Position numbers and translations under genes: made by a program. Below the pieces are notes generated by a model that was given only the letters and a program-made list of their open reading frames with translations, did no database searches and was not told the DNA's origin. From Paramecium octaurelia (lineage: Eukaryota > Ciliophora > Oligohymenophorea > Peniculida > Parameciidae), in the NCBI GenBank assembly GCA_905182995.1, contig CAJJDP010000002.1:434001-498000 (forward strand): a DNA stretch of 64,000 bases, read 5' to 3'. Of this stretch, positions 49,314-62,313 are shown in pieces; position 1 is the stretch's first letter; the number at the start of each line of letters is the position of its first letter.

Positions 49314-50647
49314 ATGTATAAATAATAATATGGGAAGGAAAAATAACTTGATAGATAATAGAATTAATAACAATCGTCTTTTAGACCTCAAGTTCAATAA
49401 CAAAATTCTGAATCCTCGTAGGATGAGTATTGGTATAATAGTAGAACAACTCCTTTTGTTTTTACAGCATAAAATATGCCAAAAGTACATTTATAATAGA
49501 GTCTAGATTAATTGTTTTAACCATTAGGGATAGACATTAACAAATTTTTGCAAATGCAAAGAATGCCTATTGCCATTATGTCCAGAATGTGTGAAAGAAC
49601 ATGTGTATGAACATTCTGAATTTAAATCATACCCTAAACTTGAATGTTTAGAAAATATATTGACTGCAGTTCACCAAGATGTCTGTTAGCAAGGTATATT
49701 AGAGAGAATATATTAAGCAAATTAATTGGCAGATGCAAAATCAGATATTTAAAAATCTATCTCTTAAGCATTTTCATTTACTTAGGAAACAGTATATAAA
49801 TTAAAGGAAGTTAAAAAAAGAATAATAAATATAGTAGAACAGTATTTCAATGCATTAGAAATTGAATTAGAGAACAAATAAAAAAAGAACTACGATAACT
49901 TTAATCGCGACGGGAAGGCCTTTATATCAATTTTGCAAGCAAGATTGGATTCTCATCATAATTTCTTAGATAAATTAAAATAACCAGATAGCATGTATTC
50001 GTTACTGCCATACCTACTGTCTACAACTTAACAAGATAATCATTTATATCTTTAAGCAGCCTAATAATTTTAGAATAGATTTAAGGATGCTTCATCATTG
50101 ATATCTTTTAATTCTTTTAAATCGTAATTGATTTGTCAAATAAACTATTAGTTCATAACTTAGTTCATAAATCGCAGAGATTGTAAATGTAGTTCATTAG
50201 GATTTGCCAGAGTTTCTTGAAATTCATAAGCTTGCATCCCCTGAAATTATTCAGAGCAAAGTCTTAACGGTAAAATCTCAGAATTCCCAAGTTCCTAGAA
50301 CATATTTATATAAAAGCTCTAAAGTTTAGTAAAACTTTGAAGTGAAAGATTAATATTAGTCCTCAATTATTTAATAACATCCAGGATTAGAGCAGTCTTA
50401 TGGCTATCCATAAATATAAAGCTTGCCTCTCTAACAGGTTCCACAGTAGTAAATCCAAAATCCATCAATTTACAGCGGCTACCCGTAATAAATTTATGGG
50501 CAACAATAACCGTTCAAACAAACTTAATTAGTTTAGCCTAACAAATAATAAGGCTATCCTTAAACACTCTAAATTTAATCCACTTCACCTAATTTTAATA
50601 ATGCTTAGTTGATAAATTAAGGATACACATCCTAAAGGTATTATTGA
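49314..50647 (+). CDS. B-box zinc-finger coiled-coil protein without RING
   Basis: Introns at 49485-49506 and 50124-50151 (22 and 28 nt) give 427 residues. A Gln/Ser-rich start (about 1-55) precedes a B-box-like zinc finger, CFNHQGQTLTNFCKCKECLL followed by CPECVKEHVYEHSE. A long coiled coil follows (LKEVKKRIINIVEQYFNALE and on), then a Gln/Pro/Tyr-rich tail. Order and spacing resemble TRIM proteins lacking the RING, common in ciliates. An upstream ATG at 49228 in another frame meets a stop, so the start at 49314 is preferred. Confidence 0.75.
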
Positions 50648-50692
50648 AGAATTTACATTATAAATATATTAAATTTTATAAAATTTATAAAA

Positions 50693-53600
50693 ATGTTAAA
50701 GCCTCCTTCTAAAAGTTCAAAATCAGCATCGCAATAAAAAATTACGTAGCCATCTAATGAATCATAAAATCCTCCTAAATTAAGTAGGGAAAATTCATCA
50801 AACAACATTAATAAGGGATCAACTACCACTCTTTAAAAACCTTTATAAAAGTCAAGGTAGGGGAGCAGAACATCTTCAACTTCAAATATTCCTGATCTAT
50901 CTACAAAGAAAATTGCGAGTAAGGAAACCTCACCAGCAAAAATAGTGGAATAAACATTTGTTAAGGGCTAACTAACTATTAAGCAAAAGGTATCCTCAAA
51001 GTAGATAACTTCGAAAATAGATGATGGAAGACCAAAAAACTCAAGTGAATTAAAGATTAAATAAACTCTAATCAGTAATTAACCTTAATACTTAAAACAC
51101 GGAACATAAAAACAAAAACCAGATTAAAAGAAGGAGAATGCTTAATTAGGACATCGTTCAAGTGTTATGAACAAATTAAATAAGTCAGTAAATAGCAACT
51201 CTTCAAGTCGTAAACCATCTCCTTAAAATAAAGACGTATTGCCCACAAAATAAAAATAGATTTCATAATAATAACCTAAAGTGCAATAAGAAGACACTTA
51301 GTAATAAGTAATAACTAATAATCCAGAGTAAATAGATGTGTTACATTAGAAAGAAGTATCCTAAGATCTTGAAGATCATTAAGATTATGATAATGATTAG
51401 ATTGATACATAATATTAAGAAGAAACAGGAAATGAAGACAGGTCAGAGTCAAATTAATTCGATTAAATGGAACGTACTAGTAATGCTTCAGAAGAATAAC
51501 ATGACACTGAGAATGATGATTAATAAGAGATTGCAAATTAAGATGAACCTGAAAAGTAATAATTTTTGTAAGTAAATGATCAATAGATAAACAATGAGAA
51601 TCCATAATAGGATTAAAATGATGATAGTAAGTTATCTATTGAAGGTGATATTAATTAAACAGATAATATTGATGTAGGCTAAAATTTGGATTCTGAAAAT
51701 TAAAAAGTAAAATCTCTACCTTAAATTCAAATTATACAAGATGATTAATCCAATTAATAATTAAACAAAATACCACCAGAAGTTGGAGATATAAATTAAA
51801 TTCCAGATATAATAGGAGATAGATTGAATACAATCTAAGAAGATATTCAGAGTAATGATGCACTGAGCTAAATATAATTGAATGATATTCCTGATGGGGA
51901 AACTAGTGAACCTGTTCTAACACACAGAACAGATGATCCTATTTAAAAAAATACTGTCAATTTCTTAAAAAAACAATCTTAAGATATTTCAAGTACAAAA
52001 TTTTTAGAAATTGAAGTTCAAGAAGATCAATAATAAGGGAGCTAATCAGCTAGACATTAAGATCTAATATAGGAAAATAAATAAGAAGAGTTAAATACTA
52101 ACGAACCTTACTAATAATAAATTTCTTAACCAGTTGAAAATAATCAAGAGGAGGATGAAGACTATGGTTTGGGTGATTTAGAGTCAGAATATGTTAAAAA
52201 GAATATAGAAGATGGTGACGAAGAAGCAAGTCCAGATAATATAATTCCAATAAATTAAGATGATGAATTTGAAGAGAATTAAAGTAACAATTAATAAAAT
52301 GATTAAATTCTAATTGATCAAAATAATGATGTAAATAATGATTCAACTAATTAGAATTTGAAAGATAATCAAAAATAAACCAAGAACAAATTTCACCTTT
52401 AATTGAATCAAAATGTTGAAAACTATGATTAGCAAAATGATGATTTAATACAAGATAATTAGGAATAAACTCAATTAGAAGAAATAAAATAAAATGTCGA
52501 AACTCAAAACGAAAATCCCAGTATCAATAATGATGACTAAAATCTCAATAATATTGGAGAGCAAGTTCAAAAAGATAATATTTAGAATAAAGAAGATATA
52601 ATTTTAAACGATAATTAGCATATATAATAAGAGGTAGTTTAAGTAACACAAAATGAAGCACTATAAAATAATATAGAAGATGTTAATTAAGATAATAATA
52701 ATAATGAATAAATATTAGATGAATAAAATAATTAAGATACTGAACAAATCCTAGATCATTAGGATGATAAATAATAAATTATAAAGGAAGAATAAAATTA
52801 AAATCAAGTTAACTCCAACTAAGAATAGGATAATTAGAATATAAATAATTAAGTTGAAACATAATCTTATTAAATAGAATCAAATCAAAATGAAGTTGAA
52901 TAATAATAGGATGGAGCTTGTGAGTAAAATGAAAATCCGAAACTAATATTAGAAAATAAAAATAAAGAAGATGACATCAATGATTAAAAATAAGAAACCT
53001 AACAAACTAGTGAAGCAGTTTAAAATGCTTAAATATTAGATTAGTCTTAGAACGCAATGCTGATATAAGATCAAAATGAAAATTAAGTTTAAAGCTCTCC
53101 ATTAAAAGAAAAAGAATTGGAAAACTAGAATCAAGAAGAAATTAAAAAATAAGAAAATAATAATAAAGAGGATGATCCATCATTATTAACAATTGAACAA
53201 GTATAGGAAGAACAACCATAATAAATAGATCAAAATATTAAAAATGAGGAAGAGGACCAAGATCCAATAAAATCCATTAAGAAAAACTCAGAAATAATTG
53301 AAGGAAACCCTAGCGAGTAATCCTAATCAAATGATGATTAGAAAACTGAAATAATGTAAACTCACAGTGAAGTAAATGATACATAAAACAAATTCTAATA
53401 AGAAGTGTTTGATTTAGTTAAAGATCAAGAAACAATTTTAAATGAAGAAACTATCAATAATGAAAATCAAAAAGGTAATTAAGATATTATAGAGGATGTT
53501 GTCAATTAAGATAATGAGGAAACTAATTAAAATGAGATTTAAGAGAATATAAATGAGAAAAAATAAATACAAGAAGATATAACAGAAAATAAAGATGAAA

Positions 53601-56600
53601 ATTAAAGTATTTCTAGTCAGCCTGAAGATAATTTATTATAGTCAGATAATGAGTTAGTTGAAGAACAAAATATAGTTAAAGATACTCTCTAGATTAATAA
53701 ATAAGGAGATGAAGATTAGAATAAAGAGACATAAAAAAATTTTGAAACAGAATAATTCTAAATGCAGGAAAGACGAAAAGAATAACAAGAAAAAGTGCAG
53801 AACTAAGATGAACTGATCGAATCATATGTAAGAGGATAAGAGTAAGATAATATTGTAGTTGGTTAATCTTAAGAAATCTAGAATAATACTTAGTAATAAG
53901 AAGGAAATTCAAAAAAAAGTGATTAAAATATTGATAAAGACGAGGATGAAAACCTACTAGAAGAAATTATAGATGTTGAGCAAGAGAACTAATAAAATAT
54001 CATAAAATAAGAAGATACATAGTAATAACAATTACCAGCATAGGATGAACCAACAATAAATGAAGGTTAAAATGATGATGAAAACCATAATAAAAATTCA
54101 TTGGAGGGAATTCAAGATTAAATAGATTAGATTACTAATGAAAAGCAAAATAATGAAGTAGATCAAAGTTCAGAAATTATGTAAAATAATGAGACATCAA
54201 AATTTACATAAGAATAAATATAGGTTAATAATGATCCTTAAAATTAATTGTAAACCATAGATCAAGCATATATTGAGGACAAATCTGAATTGTAAGAATA
54301 AGAAAAAATTGAATCCAATCCTCTTACAAAAACTTCGTAAGAATAAATTAAAGAGGGCAAAGACAATTAACATCAAAATAATCTTGATGTAGTTGTTAAT
54401 TAATTTTCTCAAAATTAACTAGAAACTAGAGATGATGATGAAAATATAAAAGATTTAAGTTAAAAGTAAATCAAAGAATTGAATGAGGAACCATAGCAAG
54501 AGAATCAAAATATTGAATAAGTTTAAGATTAAGATTAACATCAAAAAATAGAATTCTAAAATTACATCTTTTAGGATACAAATAATCCAGTTGTATAAAA
54601 TCTAAAATATGATGATGTAGGAAGTGTAATGTATGCTAAATAATAAAATACAAGCTTTTTAGAATAAAACTATGAGATTACTAAAATATAATTAACCTAG
54701 GATGAACTGAAATTTAATGATCTAAGAGACGAGAAATAATAGTTTTAAATTGATGATTAAGAGAATCAATTTGAAAAAGAGAAAAAATACTCTATCGAAA
54801 ATTAAGAATAATTGTAGATTAATCCTATATCTCAAAATGATTAAGAAAAAGAACTACCTAAAGAAGGTAATAATGAGCAGTATTCTGATGAAAATATTAA
54901 GGATTAGGATCAAATTAGTAATAATTAAAATGAAAATTAAGAAGAACAAGAAGAAAATCATTCTGAATAAGTTGAAAATATTGAGGTGCAGGAGCAGGAT
55001 AATAATCATTAAGACTAAGTTTAAGAGTAAGATGAGAGTCATTAAAAGAAAAATTAAGAATAAGACTACATACATTAAGAGCAAGTGGAAGATCATTAAG
55101 AGTAAAATTAAGATCTTCAAGAGCAAGACGAAGTTCATTAAAAGCAAGATGAAGTTCATTATGAGTAAGAGTAAGGCGAAGATCATTAGTAGCAAGATGC
55201 AGATCATAAAGAGCAAGGTGAAGATCATTAAAAGCATGATAAAGTTCACTAGGAGTAAGGCGAAGATCATTAAAAGCAGGATGAAGATCACTAAGAGTAG
55301 GGTGGAGATCATTAAAAGCAGGATGAAGTTCACTAAGATTAAGGTGAAGATCATTAGTAGCAAGTTGCAGATCATTATGAGTAAAGTGAAGTTCATTAAA
55401 AGCAGGATGAGGATCACTAAGAGTAAGGTGAAGATCATTAAAAGTAGGATGAAGATCAATAACAGCAAATTGAAGATCATTAGGAGTAAGGTGTAGATAA
55501 TTATGTGTAAAATGGAAATCATTAGAAGTAAGATGAAGATTATTAAGAATAACATGAAGGTGAAGATCATTAGAAGCAAGATGAAGATCATTATGACTAA
55601 GAGGAAAATCATTAGAAACAAGATGAAGATCATTTATAGCAAAGAGAAGATCATTAAGCGTAAGATGAAGATCATCAAGAGTAAGATAAAGATCATTAAG
55701 AGCAGGACGAAAATCATTAAAAACAAGACGTAGATCATTAACAGCAAAGAGAAGATCATTAGGAGTAAGACTAAGATTCTTATGAGTAAGACGGAAATCA
55801 ATAAAAACCGGATGAAGATCAGTAATAGCAAAGAGAAGATCATTAAGAGTAGGATGGACGAGAATAAAAGTAAGATGAAGATTATTAAAAATAAAATGAA
55901 GACTATAAAGAATAATTTTATAATCGATAAGAGTAAGACGGAAATCGTCAAGAATAGGAAGAAAATCTTTAAGAGTAAAACAGGAACAATTAAGAATAAG
56001 AATAAATTCATTACGATTAAGATAGAGATCATTAAGAATAAGACGAAGATCATTAAGAGTAAGATGGAAATTCTTTAGAAGAAGACAGTGATTATTAAGG
56101 GCATGAAGAAAATCAAGAAAAAAATCATTAAGAAAATGAGGCAGTTCATTAAGAACAAGAAGATAATCATTTTGAGTAAGATTTAGACCATTAGGTAAAA
56201 GATACAAATTATTAAGAACAAGATTTAGATCATAAAGTTTAAGATTTAGATCAATAGGAATAACTTGAAAATCATTAAGAATAAGATAGAGATCTTTAAG
56301 GATAAGATCAAAATCAATAAGAGTAAGATTGGAAGCAATTAGAAGTATAGGAAAATCTATAGTAGCTAGAGGAAAACCATTAAGATTAAAAAGAATTTAT
56401 TTAATTATAAAAAGAAAATAATTTTGAGCAAAAAGAGTAATACAAAGATTATGATGAACCCAATTAGAAGGACAATAAATGGAACAATAATGATGAAAAT
56501 CAATAATATGATGATGATAATCGTATTGATTAAGATAAAAATCAATTCAAGGATGATGATTCTTAAAACCATAATGATTATGAAGAAAATTAAATTAAGG

Positions 56601-58069
56601 ATACCGATTCTTAAAAGCATTCAGTTAAATCTCAAAAATCTTAGAAATCTATACCAAAAAATACTTTAGAGAACGTTGATGCTAGTCATTAGAATGAATC
56701 GGAAGTGGATTTTAATTGCAATGAAATCCCAAGTTATAGAACTTAAGAATTAGAAAAAGAAATAGATCAAATTACAGATTCTCAAAATAAAATAATGCCT
56801 AAAAAAGAAGAATACCAATAAGAACCTAATAACAATCGTCCTACAATGTAATTGAATTTATAAGGATTAATTAAAAATTAAAAGGAAGATTAATTAGACA
56901 CAGGAAGAACAGATGATAGTATGATAAACTAATTGGTCGCAGAAAGGGATTAAAATAACCTTTTAGCCAGAAATAATTCTGAGACTAGATCTCAATTTAG
57001 GATGAAAAGGTCTCACCTTGAGATTAACAATGTAATATAAGAAAAATAAGAATCAATGACTCCAGAAAACTATACACGATCTTAAAATCCTACACCTAAA
57101 CCAGGAGGCAGTGCTAAGCATTTGAAAAATGCCTTTTCTTTTGGAGCTTAAGATGATTTTAAATCTAAATAAAATGTCATTTTGGAAATGGAGTAAGATA
57201 GAAAAAGAAAAGAGAATTGTTTTCATAAAAAATAGCAAGAAAGTCATGGTAAAGGGAAGGATAAAGATCTTAAAATTTAAATTTAATAAGAGAAAGAAAA
57301 GGCTGAAAAATAAGATGAGGAAACAATTAAAGAATTATAAAAAATATTGTAATCTAAACATGAAGTTATGTTATAAAAGGATAATCAAATTAGAGAATAA
57401 TAAGCTAGAATTTAAAGTATTCGTTAGACTCTTAATGAAATTCCAGATATCTAAGATTTAGATGGAAAAGAAGATTTTGATTGGAATAATCTTATAGATT
57501 TTTTAGATGATTACAAAAATAACAGATACACAAATATATCAAACATGAAAGACCCTTAATTGGCCACCTTGATGAAAAATAAATTTTAGGAAATCTTATA
57601 GAAAGAAGAATAGCAATAAGATATTCAGATTAAACAACAATAATAATTTGAAGCAGAGACTAAGCTAAAGTAACAAATTAGTTATGTGCTCAAATTACTA
57701 TTTTAGGAGTATGAAATATTAAGATAAAGATCTCTTTAATTAGACTTAGATATTGTTAATTCACAATAGAAAGTTTATTATAAAATGAAAAAGCTAAGTA
57801 TTTGTAAGAAAATAATTCCAAATTTGAAATAATTAGATATTAATTAACATAAAGTAACAAACGAGTTTATAAACTATATTTCAAGTGAGAGAACGGAATG
57901 TGATCACGAAAAATTGATAAATTTTATATAGTCTGAGATTTAGGTTTAAGATAATGTCTATCAATTTATTTAAAAAATTAGATTAATAATTAAAGAAAGG
58001 ATTGATCAAATAAAGGAAGGGTAGAAGGCTATGGAAGAATAGTTTTTATCTAATACGAAAAAATATTGA
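50693..58069 (+). CDS. giant intronless Gln/Glu/Asn/Asp-rich protein with histidine heptad repeats
   Basis: One open frame with no TGA gives 2,458 residues. Residues 1-200 are basic and Ser/Lys/Pro-rich, with QITSKIDDGRPKNSSEL near 105-120. Residues about 200-1430 are acidic, low-complexity Q/E/N/D with no cysteine pattern or membrane helix. Residues about 1437-1897 are roughly sixty 7-residue repeats alternating DHQEQGE and DHQKQDE, placing a histidine every seventh residue. Residues about 2000-2458 are a more ordinary charged coiled coil (ELEKEIDQITDSQ, EKEKAEKQDEETIKELQ, ending SNTKKY). Hundreds of glutamines are written TAA/TAG. The family is unknown; a fibrous or scaffold protein is a guess. 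The N-terminal motif matches that of the repeat protein at 7549-11914. Confidence 0.85.
55003..56385 (+). repeat. 21-bp tandem coding repeat (7-residue DHQ[EK]Q[GD]E), about 60 copies
   Basis: The unit resembles gatcattaagagcaaggtg plus one codon. A 42-bp superperiod alternates HQEQ and HQKQ units in the first half, and later copies are more diverged. Because 21 is a multiple of three and few units contain TGA, other frames and the opposite strand are also open and give long spurious ORFs. Confidence 0.95.
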
Positions 58070-58122
58070 TTAAGCAGATATATGTGTTGAATTAAATTAT
58101 ATCAGTTTAGTAAATATTATAT

Positions 58123-59514
58123 TCAAAGTTTAACAATTTTAATGGTTTTATTTGAATCTCCTATTATTATTTATTAAGATAAGGGTAGTAAACAAGTAAT
58201 TTTATCAGTTAATTAAATCTTACGAGTTTTTTGAAATGACTCAATAGTGATGTTTAAGTCTTTTAGAATGATAATCTAATTTTTAGACATAACATAGACC
58301 CAGTCAGCATCTAATTCAATTTCTGAATTAAAAATTAAATTATTTTTTAAATCATCATAAACAATCAATGATCTTTAAGTAGTAAGTATATATAATAATT
58401 GATCTTCATAAAAGATGGTTTTGATATGTTTATCAACTTATATTATTTAAATATTAGTGGTATCATCAATTATTTAATGTATTTAATTATCTATGGCAAT
58501 CATGATTTTTTTTGGAGTCACACTTAAGCATTTTACATTTCCGCTTAAGGGAATTTTATAGCTTTGATAAGTTAAGAAATTGGCAGTCAAAATGTACAAT
58601 GATCCTTATTAGTCTAAATGCAATTAGATAGGAGGTTCTTCTATTCTAATTGATTGTTAGTATTTAAAACGACCATGCATAGAATCAGATACCCATTAGA
58701 TTATCTAGCCATCACTACTGCTAGTGTAGAATGTTTTATTATTGGCTTAAATGATAATTTTAGTCATTTATTTGATTGGTCTGTAATGTTATCCTATGCA
58801 TGTAACCACCTTAGAGTATAAATTTAGTGAGTATAATTTGTAATTTTGACAACAAATGATGAGATCGGTTTAATTAGGATCATTTTGGATATGAACTGCT
58901 GTAGATTATAAAATAAAATGATCAAGGTTTTAGATCGTTGATTAGCTAGATTAACGAATTCGATTGTTTCTGGTTGTAATGTTTTCAGATTTGCTATAAT
59001 CTAAAGAGCATTGATTGTTATTGTTATTTTTATTGTCATTAGGCCATATTAAAGATTGATTATTAAGGCCATCCTTAATCTTTTTCTCAATAATTTAGTT
59101 GTTGTTTTATCGATTTCTATGCAGATACTTATAGGATTCTCTTTAATATTTGATGTTTATATGAGATCTTTCTGTTTCTGTTCCCCCTAAATGACTGCAA
59201 TTAGTGGGGTAGATGGTATTATTTTGCTTTCGTCTAGAAATTGTTTATTTGTCTTAGTTTACAGGTTCATAAAATGCTGAAGTGTTTATATCTTTCATGT
59301 TTTGGTTGAATCTATCATGGGGGCATTGAAAAATATTTTTGTCATTTTTAGGTTTCTTTTTAGATAATATATTGTTGAGTGATTAACCAATTTGTTGAAT
59401 TTTTTAGAGTGAAAACTTCATTGATGATTAAGGTCTTTTGAATTAAGTGATTTTATATTCATCCAATTCTGTTATTCCTGTCATTTTATTTGGGGTTGTC
59501 GAACGAATACTCAT
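58123..59514 (-). CDS. WD40-like propeller protein
   Basis: A single exon of 463 residues. The first 200 residues are basic and Asn/Gln-rich (MSIRSTTPNKMTGITELDEY). After that the pattern is of beta-propeller blades: STAVHIQNDPNQTDLIICCQ, KTFYTSSSDGQIIQWVSD (a clear WD-type blade), GSLYILTANFLTYQSYKIP, NVKCLSVTPKKIMIAIDNQI, RSLIVYDDL, and QQIIIGDSNKTIKIVKL at the end. WD40 proteins are interaction platforms, and nothing points to a specific complex. Tail-to-tail with the giant heptad gene (53 bp) and divergent from the pseudokinase gene with only 37 bp between starts. Confidence 0.75.
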
Positions 59515-59551
59515 TTAATTAATAATTATATTAATAAATAGAAATTATAAA

Positions 59552-61110
59552 ATGGGGCAAAGTAGTTCTACACCTGGATTTAATTTATAGCAATATTAAT
59601 ATATAAATTAGATAATAGATCCCAGATTTGGAAACATTAAGTTATATTAAAAGAATGAGACTGGAGAAACAATTTGCATAATTGAAAAGAATTTCATTTA
59701 GATAAACAATCCTGTAAAAAATCTAGATCATCCAAACATATTAAAAGTCCATTACTATAAGGCTGACATATGTAAAGTAAGCACTTGATATAATACTTTA
59801 GAATATTTGTTCATCCTTTACAAAATTACAACTTATTTAAGAATATGTAAGTAACGAGTTAAGATCGAACATAAAAAATAGAGCAAACAAATAGTAATAT
59901 TTTGAGGAGAAATAATTATGGGGTTTGCTATCTATGTGTTTAAAAGCATTAATGTATTTTAAATCATTTTAAATATATCCAATGGACTTAAAAAACATTC
60001 TCCTTTCTAATCAAGGAGCCATAAAATTTTAATCTTATTATGATATTTCAAATAGTCAATACATGCAATTATTGAATTAGATAACAGAAGATATCCACAT
60101 CTCCCCTGAGGAATTGGAATGCCTAAAATCCAAAGAACAAGTATTAAATCTAGATTTTGAGAAATGCGAAATATTTCAATTGGGATTAACTGCATTATGG
60201 GCTGCTACTCTGGCCGATACTAATTCATTGTTTAGTTATGATACTCTCAATGTAATATTTCACATTATAATTTTAGTACAGTGAATATGAGATGAAACAA
60301 CGAATAGAAGAATTAAATTATAGTTAATAATTTAAAAACATCCTATTAAAAATGCTGAAAAGATTCCCTCAAGACAGAGGATCCTTCAATGAACTTCTCT
60401 AAGTAGTATCCTATCATGAATGTAATGAGAATCTATTAGAAATCAAACCATTAAACTAAATGGACCAAAGCATACAATAGATATCTAGAATAAGGTAGTA
60501 ATATAGTTCAAGATCACTCTTATCCGATAACAATATTGCTAAGAATGTAAATGAAGATTGTTAACTCTCGAGAATTTCAAATTAATCTAACTTTCAATTG
60601 CAACAAAATGAAACAAGCAAAATTTCCTTAGATAACAAATTTAATATTTCAGAATCTTAAAACTCGCTTAAACCAGATATACATCCAATCAATAAATATA
60701 GAAATAAGCCTAGTTTTTCATAAAATAAATAACAATAAGATACCTAGAATATTTATTTGCAAATTGGTACTCCTAATCATTCTCCAGAATCAAAAAATAC
60801 CTCCAAAATATCTTTATCGACAAGAAATCAATTTTCTCAAGCTCCAAAACCAACAAGTTTATTAGCTAACCCTCTGAAATTAAATTAATAACCCTAGTAG
60901 CAACTTAAAAATAATATTCCAAAACCGTAAAAACCTGAAAAACCTTAAAGTCATCATTAACTTTATGATACTTCCTATTTTTCATAGTTGTCATTAATGA
61001 GTAATAGGAGTATTCTAGAAAACAAGGTTGAAGATGCTATACTAAAAAGTAAAATTGCATTAGAAAAATTTGATTAAACAATTAAATAAACAAAATAATT
61101 TAGAAATTGA
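59552..61110 (+). CDS. N-myristoylated protein-kinase-like protein, probable pseudokinase
   Basis: Two 25-nt introns (59777-59801, 60252-60276) give 502 residues. MGQSSSTPG is a strong myristoylation start. Residues about 15-300 follow the kinase pattern: DHPNILKVHYYKA, a helix with LWGLLSMCLKALMYFKSF, then YPMDLKNILLSNQGAIKF where active kinases have H-R-D-x-K-x-x-N and DFG. Here the catalytic loop His/Arg is replaced by Tyr-Pro-Met, the Asn is displaced and no DFG is seen. CEIFQLGLTALWAATL matches helix F, and KMLKRFPQDRGSFNELL the end of the C-lobe. The last 180 residues are Ser/Gln/Pro-rich. It probably lacks phosphotransfer and acts as a membrane-anchored scaffold (inference). Confidence 0.75.
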
Positions 61111-61977
61111 TTTTATAGGTTTCAATTGATTTTGATTGATATATATCCCAATTTTTAAAACTAAAAAGTATATATTCGTAGTATATCTAGCATCTAAAAA
61201 TATCATTTTTCAAACATATCCTCATTAAGTTATATTTTTCCAACATAAAAATATTCTATTTATGCGAAATCATATTTTTGTTCATGTGCTTTTTAGCCTA
61301 TTTTAAATGATCAACAACTGTAAAGCTTACTAAATAGGAAAACATTGTATAAGTAAATTTGATTAACTAAAGCTCATTATCTTGGTACTCTTCGAAACAT
61401 TCTAACAATCAAGATAAAATATTTTTTTATGCTATTTTCAAATTAACTATGTCTTACCTTGCTTCAATTCTTTTTAAGTTAAAAGATATTAAAATACAAT
61501 AGAATATGTATTTGATGCTAAGATTATAATTTAGCTATTTTTATAAGATTAAAATAGATGTTAAATCCTTTCTATTTAATTTAAATCAGACAATAGAGAA
61601 ATTTGAGGTAATAATAATATAAAACTATTTTTGAAAATTATTATTTTTTTGTGATTTGCATGCTATTTAAATATTATAATTAGTCTATATAATAATCTAA
61701 AATAATTGAAGAATAAATTTCATAATGGTGGTATATTGAATCAAAATATAGGTGATTATAAAATATATGAATATAGAGGAAGACAAGATTATGCCTGAAA
61801 GTAAATGAATTTTGAATATATTAATTGGCGTCTAATTGATTAGTATATAAATCAATGGGCTTTCTTTGAAAAAGAGTGATTATTTTGATTTACTATTACA
61901 TAAGCTTTAGTTAGATAGTTGTATTCATTCAGAAGATTTTAATAAATATTTAAAATTAAAAAAAAAATATCGAAAGA
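61111..61977. other. long AT-rich intergenic region
   Basis: An 867-bp spacer before the uS14 gene, long for this window. No frame, tRNA-like fold or repeat was recognised. The last 80 bp, just before the ribosomal-protein start, should hold its promoter. Confidence 0.45.
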
Positions 61978-62197
61978 ATGCCAAACCATTTATTCAGAAC
62001 CCATCCAAGAACCTACGGAAAAGATTCAAGAGGTTATCTATAAATAATATCAACAAAGAATGCAGAGTCTGCGGTGCTAGACAAGGTTTGATCAGAAAAT
62101 ATGGTATGAATGTTTGCAGAAGATGTTTCAGAGAAAACTATGAATTGATTGGCTTCCACAAAGTATTTATTCATTAAGAATTATTAAGTATAACTGA
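61978..62197 (+). CDS. RPS29: ribosomal protein uS14 (eS29-type, RPS29)
   Basis: Two 26-nt introns (62033-62058, 62163-62188) interrupt a 55-residue protein, the usual length of this family. It begins [20 protein letters not shown] and continues with [20 protein letters not shown], giving the C-x2-C...C-x2-C zinc site, and ends IGFHKYN. It is a 40S subunit protein near the decoding head. Removal of each intron is required: without the first the zinc Cys are out of frame, and without the second the protein overruns its conserved end. Confidence 0.95.
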
Positions 62198-62313
62198 GGG
62201 AATCGTAGTGAGATATATGTACATTATAAATATTAATTTTACATTCTCCCCAATAAATTATATGAGAAATAATCTTTGGAAAATATAACAAACTTAGTTC
62301 AAGGTAGTAAAAT

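Noticed and set aside
54750..56207. Several 139-430 codon ORFs on both strands
   Set aside because: They are shadows of the 21-bp coding repeat; the plus-strand Q/E/D frame is open for 2,458 codons through the region.
55003..56385. Heptad repeat as a classical coiled coil
   Set aside because: The seven positions are all polar or charged, with no hydrophobic a/d pattern.
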